From UBA8079 sp049601915 (lineage in GTDB: Bacteria; Pseudomonadota; Alphaproteobacteria; UBA6615): a stretch of 64,000 nucleotides of DNA. The translations under genes were made by a program, and so were the position numbers. This document shows, in pieces, positions 55,523 to 64,000 of this stretch; position 1 is the first letter of the stretch, and every line of letters begins with the position of its first letter. The stretch spans positions 310,001-374,000 of the forward strand of contig JBMYRB010000003.1 in the NCBI GenBank assembly GCA_049601915.1, given 5' to 3'. The notes beneath the pieces were generated by a model. It was not told the origin of the DNA and did not search any database. It saw only the letters and a program-made list of their open reading frames with translations.

Positions 55523-56242
55523 ATGGCGATGAAAAAGACCAGCAAACGAGACAGTCGGGCGGGCGGCCCAACGATCGCAACGTCGGTCTATGGCCGCTTG
55601 CGGGACGACATTCTAACCGGCGCACTTGCCCCAGGGCATCGCCTCGGGACCGAGCAGTTGCGCGGCCGCTACGGGGTCGGCATCAGCCCGGTGCGCGAGG
55701 CGCTTAACCGTCTCCTCTCCGAGAAACTGGTCTGCTTCGAAGACCAAAAGGGGTTCCATGTCGCCGGCATCGGCGAGGAAGACCTCTACGACCTCATCCG
55801 GATGCGGTGCTGGGCCGAGGAAATAGCCTTGCGCGAGTCCATGGCCAACGCGACGCCGGAATGGGAGGAGTCGATCGTCGTCGCCTACCACAGGCTGTCT
55901 CACACCCCGCGCTCGGCCCAAACCGAAAAATTCGAATTCAACCCGGAATGGGAAGTCCTGCACCGCGAATTTCACACCACTTTTCTGGCGAATTGCGGTT
56001 CGCCGCGCCTGCTCGCTCTTTGCAAGCTTCTGGCCGACCAATCCATGCGCTATCGCCAACTCGCCGCGTCGATCAGCTATCCGACCCGCACCGAACGGGA
56101 CGAACATAAGAGCCTCATGGATGCGACACTCTCAGGTGACGTGGAAGGCGCGGTTGAGGCGCACCACGCCCATCTGCGCAAGACCCTGGAGATCATCATC
56201 GATTCCGGGCTGTCGCTGCCGATCGGTAAAATCGCGGTCTGA
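55523..56242 (+). CDS. GntR family transcriptional regulator with FCD domain
   Basis: The 239-aa regulator has an N-terminal winged helix (SVYGRLRDDILTGALAPG, GISPVREALNRLLSEKLV) and a C-terminal FCD ligand domain (DLYDLIRMRCWAEEIALRE, FHTTFLANCGSPRLLALC, HKSLMDATLSGDVEGAVEAHHAHLRK). It is divergent from the TRAP operon and likely controls it in response to the imported acid. ATG 55523 was chosen; the open frame upstream has no homology. Confidence 0.9.
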   Translation: MAMKKTSKRDSRAGGPTIATSVYGRLRDDILTGALAPGHRLGTEQLRGRYGVGISPVREALNRLLSEKLVCFEDQKGFHVAGIGEEDLYDLIRMRCWAEEIALRESMANATPEWEESIVVAYHRLSHTPRSAQTEKFEFNPEWEVLHREFHTTFLANCGSPRLLALCKLLADQSMRYRQLAASISYPTRTERDEHKSLMDATLSGDVEGAVEAHHAHLRKTLEIIIDSGLSLPIGKIAV

Positions 56243-56325
56243 AAACCTGAAACATAAACACGCACCGCCATGGCAGTGCCACATAAGCGTATAGCACCTC
56301 GACCAGCGCGTCGCATCGACCGCCG

Positions 56326-56714
56326 ACACCCGCTCCGAACATGCTTCATGCCGGGTTGGGTGCCGTTCAGTCGAATATTCTCAACGTCAATCTGGCCCCC
56401 TCGCCGCGATGCCCGAAGAAGTACGCGGGGCGATCAACGATAACGCCGAAGGTTAGTATCTCGCGAACGAAAAGGTCGTGGTCGACGCCGCCAAGGCGAT
56501 GTTGAACCGCTACCGCACCGAGTTCGGCATGAAGGAATCCCAGCTTAGCGATGCCGACCGCAAGGCATGGACAACCGCCATGCCTAACTTCGCTCAGGCT
56601 TGGGCCAAGGCACGCAATGACGCCGGCCAGCCGGGCACCGAAATCCTGTCGCTCTACATGGGCGCGATGCGAACGGCAAATCAGTCGATCCTTCGGAATT
56701 GGGACAAGGAATAA
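56326..56714 (+). pseudogene. Decayed TRAP dctP C-terminal remnant
   Basis: The translation aligns with the C-terminus of the intact DctP: MLHAGLGAVQSNILNVNL, then after a frameshift near 56400 MPEEVRGAINDNAEG, an in-frame TAG at 56454-56456, and YLANEKVVVDAAKAML...through MRTANQSILRNWDKE. There is no signal peptide or N-terminal domain. It is a truncated, frameshifted, stop-containing copy, not a gene, and its permease partners are absent here. Confidence 0.88.
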
Positions 56715-56736
56715 CATCTGTCCATCTGACCTGATA

Positions 56737-56774
56737 GGGGCTCGGCCATGTTGGCCGCGCCCCTTATCTTTTTT
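56737..56774 (+). terminator. Rho-independent terminator after the dctP remnant
   Basis: GGGGCTCGGCC pairs with GGCCGCGCCCC around ATGTT, followed by TTATCTTTTTT. Its retention implies the ancestral gene was the end of a transcript. Confidence 0.88.
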
Positions 56775-56860
56775 GTGCGTCCCGAACCCACATGCTCCCC
56801 CCCATGTGCTAATATTTATCCGAATTCCGGCCGACGGGATCATGCCTGAACAGGGGAACC

Positions 56861-58006
56861 ATGAAGCGAAGCACCGATAGAATTCTCACGACGCACACCG
56901 GCAGCCTGCCACGACCGCAGGACGTGGTCGATTTCCTGCTGGCCGAGGAAAGCAACCCCGGCGGCGGCGGTGCCGAAATGGATGCCGCTGTTGGACGCGC
57001 CGTCGAAGACGTGGTCGCCAAACAGGTGGAGGTCGGCCTCGATGTCATCAACGACGGCGAACAGGGCCGCGCGGACTACACGATCCACGTCAAGGACCGC
57101 CTCACCGGTTATGACGGTCCCAACCAGCCCAAGCCGTCCGGTGCCGACAAGGAGGAGTTTCCCGAGCTCGCCCAGATGCTCGCCCCCTTCCTGACGCCGC
57201 TCACTCACCGCCCGGCCTGTTCCGGCCCAGTCGCGTGGCAGGATTGGGACGCCGCCCAGGCCGACATCGACCGCGCGGCGAGCGTAGTAGGCACAGCAGG
57301 CACTCAAGAAGCCTTCATGACATCGCCCTCTCCGGGTCAGATCTCACGCTTCTTGCCTAACCTCTATTACGGCTCCGAGGAGGAGTACATCTTCGCCCTG
57401 GCCGACGTCATGCGCCGCGAATATGAAGCCATCGTCGATGCCGGCCTGATCCTGCAGCTCGACTGCCCGGACCTGGCACTCAGCCGCCACACGATTTTCA
57501 AACATCTCAGCCTCGAGGATTTCCGCAAGGAGATATCGATGCATGTGGACGCCCTCAACCATGCCGTGGCGAACATTCCCGCCGACAAGGTCCGGATGCA
57601 TCTCTGCTGGGCCAGCACGATGGGACCGCATCACGAAGACGTCCCGTTAATCGATATCGTCGATATCGTTCTGGGGGCCAAGCCGATGGCCTTTTCGTTC
57701 CCCGGCGCCAATCCCCGTCACGAGCATGAATGGAAGATATGGCGCGACGTCAAATTGCCCGACGGTAAGATGATTATTCCCGGCGTCATCGATACGACGT
57801 CGAACTTTGTCGAACACCCGGAACTGGTCTCCGACCGAATTCAGAACTACGCAAGCGTTGTGGGTCGAGAAAATGTGTTGGTCGGCGGCGACTGCGGGTT
57901 CGGCACCTTTGCCGGCAGGGTCCAGGTGGACCGGAATATTGTCTGGATGAAGTTTGCCTCGATGACCGAGGGAGCCCGGATGGCCTCGGAGCAGCTCTGG
58001 TCATAG
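56861..58006 (+). CDS. Cobalamin-independent methionine synthase-like (MetE C-terminal family) protein
   Basis: The 381-aa TIM-barrel enzyme shows THTGSLPRP, VINDGEQGR, MHLCWAS and GGDCGFGT, including the zinc His, Cys and Cys of the MetE/epoxyalkane:CoM transferase superfamily. It lacks the N-terminal half of full MetE. Such short proteins transfer or accept methyl/alkyl groups with unknown partners. A cytochrome c gene follows 53 bases later on the same strand. Confidence 0.88.
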   Translation: MKRSTDRILTTHTGSLPRPQDVVDFLLAEESNPGGGGAEMDAAVGRAVEDVVAKQVEVGLDVINDGEQGRADYTIHVKDRLTGYDGPNQPKPSGADKEEFPELAQMLAPFLTPLTHRPACSGPVAWQDWDAAQADIDRAASVVGTAGTQEAFMTSPSPGQISRFLPNLYYGSEEEYIFALADVMRREYEAIVDAGLILQLDCPDLALSRHTIFKHLSLEDFRKEISMHVDALNHAVANIPADKVRMHLCWASTMGPHHEDVPLIDIVDIVLGAKPMAFSFPGANPRHEHEWKIWRDVKLPDGKMIIPGVIDTTSNFVEHPELVSDRIQNYASVVGRENVLVGGDCGFGTFAGRVQVDRNIVWMKFASMTEGARMASEQLWS

Positions 58007-58059
58007 AGTTCGTTGCCGAGACGAATGGCTCTTGACCTTCCAGGCGCTGGAGCCTGTAC

Positions 58060-58551
58060 ATGGCTTCAATGAAAAACAATAGAGTTCTGCGAACGCCCAT
58101 TATCAAACTGGCCGTAATTGTGGCAGTTTTTATATTGAGCGCAATTGGCTTTGTCGCATTCAAGGGCAGTGCAATCGACGACGTATCGCGTCTGAACGCC
58201 CCGGGCGACCGGTCGGACGAACATGGAAAACAGGTATACACAGCAAATTGTGCTGACTGCCACGGCCGAAACCTCGAAGGCCAACCAAACTGGCGCACCC
58301 GCAATTCAAACGGGCGCCTACCTGCACCGCCCCACGATGCCAGCGGTCACACTTGGCACCATGACGACCAGACGCTATTCAACCTGACCAAATATGGGAT
58401 TTCCGAACTGGTCGGCCGTCCGATCGAGACGGATATGCCCGCCTACAAGGATATTCTTTCAGACGATGATATCTGGGCGGTACTGGCCTTCATACAATCA
58501 CAGTGGCCAAAGAAAATCCGGGAACGCCAGGCGGCACTCAACGCGCAGTAA
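58060..58551 (+). CDS. Membrane-anchored class I cytochrome c
   Basis: The 163-aa protein has one N-terminal transmembrane anchor (VIVAVFILSAIGFVAF) and one heme site C64-x-x-C67-H68 (CADCH), with Met126 in ETDMPAY as the likely sixth ligand. It could carry electrons from dehydrogenases to the respiratory chain. It is convergent with the GST gene. Confidence 0.92.
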   Translation: MASMKNNRVLRTPIIKLAVIVAVFILSAIGFVAFKGSAIDDVSRLNAPGDRSDEHGKQVYTANCADCHGRNLEGQPNWRTRNSNGRLPAPPHDASGHTWHHDDQTLFNLTKYGISELVGRPIETDMPAYKDILSDDDIWAVLAFIQSQWPKKIRERQAALNAQ

Positions 58552-58555
58552 GGGT

Positions 58556-59173
58556 CTACTGCAGCGGGATCATGATGTGTTCGGCATAGCCGGGCCGCAC
58601 CTGCAACCGCTCGTACCAGGCGCGAAGATGTGGTCGCTCGGGCCGCGCGATATCCATTTCATACCAACGATAGATCACGCCGCCGATGGGAATATCGCCC
58701 ATCGTGAAATCATCACCGGCAACAAAGGTCCGATCTGCGAGTGCGGCATCCAGGACAGTGCTGATCTCGCCCGCTGACCTGATTCCGTTCTCAATGAGTT
58801 CCTGGTCCTGTTCCGCGGCCGGGGTGCGGATCAGTTGATGGAAGACAGGGCGCAAGGCGGGCCAGAAGGTGGCGGTCTGCCAATCCATCCAACGGTCCGA
58901 GTCCGCGCGGACATGCGGATCCTCCGGCCAAAGTGTGCCACGACCGTGTTTCTCGGCAAGGTAGCGAAGGCACGCGTTCGATTCCCACAGGATAAACCCG
59001 TCATCATCGATCGTGGGCACAACCCGGTTCGGGTTCATCGATAGATAATCCTTGGTGAACCCGAATTTACCCGCCATGTCCGGGCGCGAATAGTCCACGC
59101 CCATTTCGGCGCAGGCCCATAGCAGCTTCTGGACATTGGACGATGTATGGCGACCCCAGATCGTGAGCGACAT
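58556..59173 (-). CDS. Glutathione S-transferase family protein
   Basis: The 205-aa protein has a GST N-domain (LTIWGRHTSSNVQKLLWACAEMG, NRVVPTIDDDGFILWESNACLRYLA) and helical C-domain. It is convergent with the cytochrome c gene, four bases away. Confidence 0.92.
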   Translation of the reverse strand: MSLTIWGRHTSSNVQKLLWACAEMGVDYSRPDMAGKFGFTKDYLSMNPNRVVPTIDDDGFILWESNACLRYLAEKHGRGTLWPEDPHVRADSDRWMDWQTATFWPALRPVFHQLIRTPAAEQDQELIENGIRSAGEISTVLDAALADRTFVAGDDFTMGDIPIGGVIYRWYEMDIARPERPHLRAWYERLQVRPGYAEHIMIPLQ

Positions 59174-59202
59174 AACTGCTTCCTAATTGTTGACGTTACT
59201 GG

Positions 59203-59667
59203 CTAGTCAACGATGTTCCACTTTTCGGTGACTTTCGTGCCTGCCGCCTGGAAGACCCGGGATACCGGGCAGAAAATCGGCAGCATTTCCTGCATTTCCT
59301 TCAGCTGCTCGGCGCTCGCATCAGTCTTGGCGGTGATTGTCAGGGTGATCTCGGGGAAAGGTACATCAATTTCCTCGGCCAGCACCACGCCACGGCGATC
59401 GAAAATCACATCCCCTGTAATGCTGATCAGCTCGAAATTCAGTTTCTTATGTTGTGCGATGCGGATCGTGACGTTGTTCGTGCAACCGATAAGGGCTGAA
59501 ATCATGGTCTCAGTAGGCGACGCCGCGACATTGGTGCCGCCCCGCTCCAGCGGTTCGTCGGTTGTTACCGTAACGTCGCGCACCGTGATATCCGTGCGTG
59601 AGTGGGAGGTGGACACGCCGTGCATTGTATAGATGGAGGGTTTGACCGTAATTTTACCTTCAGCCAT
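59203..59667 (-). CDS. OsmC family protein
   Basis: The 154-aa protein has the OsmC/Ohr two-cysteine layout: Cys in SALIGCTNNV and Cys in PIFCPVSRV, which may reduce organic hydroperoxides. ATG 59667 (GGGAG upstream) begins the family sequence; the longer frame is spurious. It shares the strand with the GST and diverges from coxM2. Confidence 0.9.
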   Translation of the reverse strand: MAEGKITVKPSIYTMHGVSTSHSRTDITVRDVTVTTDEPLERGGTNVAASPTETMISALIGCTNNVTIRIAQHKKLNFELISITGDVIFDRRGVVLAEEIDVPFPEITLTITAKTDASAEQLKEMQEMLPIFCPVSRVFQAAGTKVTEKWNIVD

Positions 59668-59819
59668 TTGGCACTCCCGAGTGAAACAAAAACGTTGGAG
59701 TGTTAAATAGGGGTACGCGCACCGTTCGCATAGACGTACTGTATGGTGTTGTTTAGAAAACAGCTGTGCCGAGCCGACAACAAAGCTCGAGCAAATAAGT
59801 CCGAAAAGGGAGACATCGG

Positions 59820-60674
59820 TTGAAACCCGCACCATTTTCCTATGTCAAAGCCAAAACTCTCGATCAGGTTTTTGATCTGCTCGACGAGCACGGAGACGAT
59901 GCGCGTATCCTGGCCGGTGGCCAGAGCCTCATGGCGACGCTCAACATGCGCCTCTCGGCACCCGAGATTCTCATTGACATCAACCATATCGACGGATTGT
60001 CAGACATCACCAGCGACGGGTCGACTTTGCGAATCGGCACTCTGGCCCGCCACACGCAGGTTCTCGAATCCGCTGACGTCGCCAAGATGGCGCCGCTCAT
60101 CGCCCAGGCGATGCCCCACGTGGCCCATCAGGCCATTCGTAACCGGGGAACATTCGGCGGATCGATCTCCTTTGCCGATCCGGCCGCCGAGCTACCGGCC
60201 GTCAGCCGGGCGATAAACGCCAGAATGATCCTCCAGGGTCGTGGCGGCACGCGCAGCGTCGAGGCCAATGACTTCTTCCTCGGCCTGTTCGAGACCGCCA
60301 TGCAGCCCGATGAACTTCTCGTGGCCGTCGAAGTCCCGGCCATCGCGGATGGCGAACGGACGGCGTTCATGGAACTTGCACGTCGAAGTGGTGACTATGC
60401 GATCGTCGGTATCGGCGTACAGGGCCGCCTCGACGGCGGTACGTTCTCGGATATGCGTGTCGTGTTTCTCGGCGCCGGCGACCGTCCCATTCTCGCGAGC
60501 GCGGCCTGCGAAGCCCTGAACGGCAATCCACATAACGATGAGAGCGTCGCGGCAGCACAGTCAGCCCTCGACGCCGATCTCGACCCGATGGCAGACCTCA
60601 ATGGCCCACCAGAAATGAAAATGCACCTGGCGCGTGTTCTCACGAAACGCGCCCTCACCGCGTTTGCGGCATAG
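59820..60674 (+). CDS. FAD-binding medium subunit of molybdenum hydroxylase (CoxM-like), orphan
   Basis: The 284-aa protein begins at TTG with GGGAG eight bases upstream. FAD motifs are AGGQSLMATLNMRLS (about 32-46) and NRGTFGGSISFADPAAELPA. It is followed 12 bases later by a CoxS-like gene, but no CoxL gene is present within the window beside it. The order M-S resembles form I operons rather than the S-L-M order of the 18-22 kb cluster. Confidence 0.92.
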   Translation: MKPAPFSYVKAKTLDQVFDLLDEHGDDARILAGGQSLMATLNMRLSAPEILIDINHIDGLSDITSDGSTLRIGTLARHTQVLESADVAKMAPLIAQAMPHVAHQAIRNRGTFGGSISFADPAAELPAVSRAINARMILQGRGGTRSVEANDFFLGLFETAMQPDELLVAVEVPAIADGERTAFMELARRSGDYAIVGIGVQGRLDGGTFSDMRVVFLGAGDRPILASAACEALNGNPHNDESVAAAQSALDADLDPMADLNGPPEMKMHLARVLTKRALTAFAA

Positions 60675-60686
60675 GGGAACGACGAC

Positions 60687-61163
60687 ATGGATCAGAACGT
60701 CGACATCACATTGAAAGTAAATGGACAGTCGGTGACCCGACGGGTCCCTGCACGTACCAACCTAGTCGATTTCGTGCGCTATGAGCTTGAACTCACGGGC
60801 AGCCATGTGGGTTGCGAGCACGGTGTCTGCGGCGCGTGCACCATCCGGGTCGATGGCCAGATCGTGCGCGGTTGTCTGATGCTGGCAGCACAGGCCGACG
60901 ACGCCGAGGTCGAAACCATTGAAGGGTTGTCCGATGATGGTTCGATCTCGGATCTGCAACAGGCCTTTCACGAACGCAATGCCGTCCAGTGTGGTTTCTG
61001 TACGCCAGGCATGCTTCTGACGGCGGAAGAGCTGCTGCAGAAAAACCCCTCGCCCTCGCGCGAGGACATTCGTGAATTCATCTCCGGCAACTACTGCCGT
61101 TGCACGGGCTATCAGGCCATCGTCGACGCGATTGAGCGGGTTGCAAACGAGCGCAACGCCTAG
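60687..61163 (+). CDS. 2x[2Fe-2S] small subunit of molybdenum hydroxylase (CoxS-like), orphan
   Basis: The 158-aa protein has cluster ligands C43, C48, C51, C63 and C102, C105, C137, C139. AGGGG lies about nine bases before the ATG. It pairs with the upstream FAD subunit. The missing large subunit would have to be provided from elsewhere; the gene is followed by a bidirectional terminator and opposite-strand TRAP genes. Confidence 0.93.
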   Translation: MDQNVDITLKVNGQSVTRRVPARTNLVDFVRYELELTGSHVGCEHGVCGACTIRVDGQIVRGCLMLAAQADDAEVETIEGLSDDGSISDLQQAFHERNAVQCGFCTPGMLLTAEELLQKNPSPSREDIREFISGNYCRCTGYQAIVDAIERVANERNA

Positions 61164-61220
61164 CGCAGGCGGGCATGCGGTCGGGATCGCACCCGGCCTC
61201 AAACATATCCGGACACGAAA

Positions 61221-61250
61221 ACGGCGGCGTTCCAACCGGAACGCCGCCGT
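61221..61250. terminator. Bidirectional terminator between the orphan coxS and TRAP dctM
   Basis: ACGGCGGCGTTCC pairs with GGAACGCCGCCGT around a four-base loop. The minus side has TTTTC and is the stronger terminator; the plus side has a weak T-run. Confidence 0.85.
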
Positions 61251-61271
61251 AATTCGTTATCACAGGTCAGG

Positions 61272-62624
61272 CTAATTTCCTCTGAAGGTTATCCCGACCT
61301 GGTGGTTGAAGTTGATATCCGTGCTCCAACTGATGGGCTCTGTTGCTAATTCTGGGAACACCCAGACCAACACCATGACTCCGAGGATCAAGAGCCAATA
61401 GGGTATCGACCCGGCGAAAATTTCTCCGAGTTGCACCGATTTATCGGCCACCGCTCCCTTTACCGCATATACGAGCAGCCCAACCGGCGGTGTCAGCAAA
61501 CCGGCCTCAATGGCCAGGATACCCATGATCGCGAACGCATACTCGTTGTATCCGAAGTTCTGCGCGATCGGCCAGAAGATGGGCACCGTAAGCAGGATGA
61601 TCGAGCCCGAATCCAGCAGGGTACCGAGGACTAGCCAGATCACGATCATGATTAGAATCGCGACGTTGGGGTCGATGCCCGCACCACCAACCGTGTCGGT
61701 GATCAGGTTGACGATGCCGCCCGTGGTCAGCAGACGAGCATACATCTGAGCCGTCAGCAGCAGGAACAGGATCGGGGCGATGACCTTACCGGAATCGATA
61801 ATCGCCTCGCGAATACCCTCCCAGCGGACACCCTTGATCAGCGCCAGAACAAGACCGAACAACGCACCCAGCGCTGCCGCCTCAGACGGTGTTGCGAAAC
61901 CGGCCCAGATGCTGCCGAGGACTGCAATGATCAGGAAGATAACACCGCCACCGCTGATCATCTCCTGGCTGGTAAGTTTTTCATCCGAGAGATCGACAGC
62001 CGGTGCGGTCGCCGGCTTGAAAATAGCAACGCCCGAGCAATAAAACGCCATGAACAGCGACAGCAGAATGCCCGGCAAGATGCCCGCGAGGAACAGGAAT
62101 CCAATCGAGATCTCGGTCACAATACCCCAGATGATCAGCAGCACACTCGGTGGGATCAGCATGCCCAGGCACGCGCTGCCTGCAACTGAACCCAGCGCAT
62201 ATTTGCGGTTGTAGCCGGCGTTGATCATTTCCGGATAGGCCAGGCGCGAGAACGCTGCCGCCGACGCGAGACTTGTGCCGGTCACCGCGGCAAACACCGC
62301 GTTACCCGCGACGGTCGCAACGGCGAGGCGACCGGGAATACGCTTTAGCCCGAAGTTCATCACCCGATACAGATCTCCCGCCGAGCCGGACCTGCTGACG
62401 AACTCGCCCATTAAGACGAACAGCGGGATGACCGCGAACACGAAATTTCGAAGCGCGAAGAATGAGGTGCTGCCCACCTGCCCGGCTGCCAGCTCGTATG
62501 AGCCAAACATGAGCCAAGTCCCGACAAGCGCGGTGACACCTAGTGAAATTCCGATATGAATGCCGATTATCACTGCGATAATCAGAACAATCAGCATCAA
62601 TACGACGGCTGTAGTCGGATCCAT
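61272..62624 (-). CDS. dctM: TRAP transporter large permease (DctM)
   Basis: The 450-aa protein has DctM motifs AVIPLFVLMGEFVSRSG, SACLGMLIPPSVLLIIWGIVTE, WAGFATPSEAAALGALFGL and AGLLTPPVGLLVYAVKGAV. It is the membrane channel of the second TRAP system. The gene follows dctQ by 74 bases. Confidence 0.92.
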   Translation of the reverse strand: MDPTTAVVLMLIVLIIAVIIGIHIGISLGVTALVGTWLMFGSYELAAGQVGSTSFFALRNFVFAVIPLFVLMGEFVSRSGSAGDLYRVMNFGLKRIPGRLAVATVAGNAVFAAVTGTSLASAAAFSRLAYPEMINAGYNRKYALGSVAGSACLGMLIPPSVLLIIWGIVTEISIGFLFLAGILPGILLSLFMAFYCSGVAIFKPATAPAVDLSDEKLTSQEMISGGGVIFLIIAVLGSIWAGFATPSEAAALGALFGLVLALIKGVRWEGIREAIIDSGKVIAPILFLLLTAQMYARLLTTGGIVNLITDTVGGAGIDPNVAILIMIVIWLVLGTLLDSGSIILLTVPIFWPIAQNFGYNEYAFAIMGILAIEAGLLTPPVGLLVYAVKGAVADKSVQLGEIFAGSIPYWLLILGVMVLVWVFPELATEPISWSTDINFNHQVGITFRGN

Positions 62625-62698
62625 TTTTTAACGTCCCCTTAGTCCCGCATCTACTTTCCGGCCGCAATCTGCGCCGGACGGGTTGATGGTTTTATACT

Positions 62699-63235
62699 TT
62701 AGATTTGAGAGCCCTCGATGGACTCGGCCCTGCCCTCTTCTTCATCCGTGATGGGCTCAGTGCCAAACACGAAGTGCCAGAGAAGAACCAGATAAACGAG
62801 CAACGAGACAATCGCAAAAACGATGATCAGCGAACGAACCGGATAGATCGGCACGCGGATCGAACCTTCGCCTTCGCGCTCATCGACATCCCAGCCGATG
62901 ATCATGTCTTCCCAGCCACCGATGGCAATCGACCAGAAGAACCAGACGCCCATGATAGCGACGAAGATATCGATCAACCGGCGCCCCATGTCATTCAGGT
63001 TCTGATAGACGACGGTCGTGCGCAGGTGCGCGCCACGGTAGATCGTATAGGGCAACTGCAGGAACAGGATCGAAACCATGGAGTTGGCAACGATCTCGAT
63101 GGTTCCATCGAACGGTGCGTTGAAGAATGTACGTCCCGAAATATCCCAGAGGATGAGAAACGCGAGGGCCATCGCCCAGAATGCTGCAACGGTACTGCAA
63201 ACACGCGTTACGGTGTTTACGACATTATCGACCAT
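62699..63235 (-). CDS. dctQ: TRAP transporter small permease (DctQ)
   Basis: The 178-aa protein has four helices with TIEIVANSMVSILFLQLPYTIYRGAHLRTT and WSIAIGGWEDMIIGW. It diverges from dctP at 63662, an unusual arrangement of the three genes (dctP plus strand, dctQM minus strand). Confidence 0.88.
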   Translation of the reverse strand: MVDNVVNTVTRVCSTVAAFWAMALAFLILWDISGRTFFNAPFDGTIEIVANSMVSILFLQLPYTIYRGAHLRTTVVYQNLNDMGRRLIDIFVAIMGVWFFWSIAIGGWEDMIIGWDVDEREGEGSIRVPIYPVRSLIIVFAIVSLLVYLVLLWHFVFGTEPITDEEEGRAESIEGSQI

Positions 63236-63661
63236 GTACTGGCTCCCTGTCCGCCCGTGAAATCAAGCGGTATTTAGTCCGACTCGCAGGTCCTCCCAAA
63301 CGAGCACCGCGCGAAGTTAGCAGACTGAAACCCTATGTAAACTCAACGTTCGCGCTTCAATGCCTTTTTTTTGCCTCGCCGCGGCGAGAATTCATCAAAC
63401 AAGCACGATGGTTCCGACACATTTCGGCTGCAACTTAATTTCGGACGTCATGCGCACCGTGCGCCCGCGTCATATTTAATGCCGTCCGGAGGGCGGTGCG
63501 GGTGCCATTCGGCAGCGCAATGAAAGCGCGATAACCGCTAGCTTTTGTTACCGATTCCTGCTTTGTTGCGCTCCGACTAATGCGAGAGCCAGCACATTTC
63601 GTTACCGCTGAAATTCGCAGACGTTGTGCACAACTAATAAATGTTCAAAGGGAGACGATCA
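63236..63661. other. Divergent TRAP regulatory region
   Basis: No gene can be supported. The stretch must hold opposing promoters for dctP and dctQM. It lacks a recognisable operator. Confidence 0.5.
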
Positions 63662-64000
63662 GTGAAAGCACGTAAGCATCTTACGACTGTTGCTGCTGCT
63701 GGTGTTTTGGCCGTTGCGGCAGCCGCGACCACCACATCCGCCGTAGCCGACAGCTTCACGCTGCGCATCGCAGCCGGACATCCGTCCGCGCCGCTCGCCA
63801 GCGTTAATCAGCTTAACAAGACCTTCGTTCCGAACGTGACCAAGCGTGTCGCGGCCGAGACCGACCACAAGGTCCGGTTCATCGAGGGTTATGGCGGCAC
63901 GATTGCCAACCTCTTCGAGGTTCTGGAATCCACCCAGAAGGGTCTCGTCGACATCGGCGCGATGTGCTCTTGCTTCGAGCCGACGAAGCTGTTTGTCCAC
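63662..64000 (+). CDS. dctP: Partial TRAP transporter substrate-binding protein (DctP)
   Basis: A frame of 113 codons opens from a GTG with AAAGGGAG upstream and runs off the right edge. The signal peptide (KHLTTVAAAGVLAVAAAATTTSA-type) leads into the DctP start SFTLRIAAGHPSAPLASVN and GLVDIGAMCSCFEPTKLFV. The remainder is outside the window. It pairs with dctQM of 61-63 kb although on the opposite strand. Confidence 0.9.
   Translation, partial: MKARKHLTTVAAAGVLAVAAAATTTSAVADSFTLRIAAGHPSAPLASVNQLNKTFVPNVTKRVAAETDHKVRFIEGYGGTIANLFEVLESTQKGLVDIGAMCSCFEPTKLFVH

Overview
The window is 64 kb of high-GC, densely packed bacterial chromosome that reads as an alphaproteobacterium, probably free-living and possibly marine. 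That placement is inference from gene families (CoxSLM-type molybdenum hydroxylases, several TRAP transporters, a seven-gene Mrp Na+/H+ antiporter, many SDR/acyl-CoA/BKACE catabolic enzymes), from GTG/TTG starts and from REP-like repeats; there is no rRNA or tRNA to confirm it. No CRISPR array, phage, transposase or integrase was recognised.

Layout. 1-3.8 kb is accessory: an AT-rich, truncated outer-membrane-type protein at the left edge, small hypothetical proteins, a fasciclin protein and about 1 kb without a supportable gene. 3.8-8.1 kb has a DUF192/histone-deacetylase-family pair diverging from a TPP-riboswitch-controlled thiamin-precursor ABC importer (thiZXY). 8.1-10 kb is an Atm1-type ABC exporter. 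10.4-16.3 kb is mrpABCDEFG, followed by an MFS transporter. 17.6-27.5 kb is a molybdenum hydroxylase cluster: coxG, coxS-coxL-coxM (form II signature AYRGAGR), coxD, coxE, a split XdhC pair, a molybdopterin-binding/MobA-like fusion and a small Sel1-like protein, closed by a strong terminator. 27.8-34.6 kb on the minus strand has a Gld-like ABC system (ATPase, permease, GldG-like, DUF4340), a coiled-coil protein and a TauE/SafE permease.

34.8-56 kb is a catabolic region for an unidentified carboxylic or amide-containing substrate: SDRs, esterase, acyl-CoA ligase, acyl-CoA dehydrogenase, FAH-family hydrolase, amidohydrolase, DapA-fold lyase lacking the family Tyr, BKACE, SMP-30, nitroreductase, hydratase, 2-hydroxyacid dehydrogenase, PuuE-like deacetylase, and a TRAP transporter with its divergent GntR/FCD regulator. 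A decayed second dctP gene lies just beyond the regulator. 56.9-64 kb carries a MetE-like enzyme, a membrane-anchored cytochrome c, a GST, an OsmC protein, an orphan coxM-coxS pair without a large subunit, and a second TRAP system whose dctP runs off the right edge.

Common logic: import (TRAP, thiXYZ), CoA- and molybdenum-dependent oxidation of small organic molecules, and sodium/proton homeostasis. I found no convincing wholly new system. The most unusual points are the orphan CoxM/CoxS pair, the TPP riboswitch that appears to bury its start codon in P1, a likely CTG start, the dctP pseudogene, a hairpin inside the start of dctQ, and the unassigned catabolic island.
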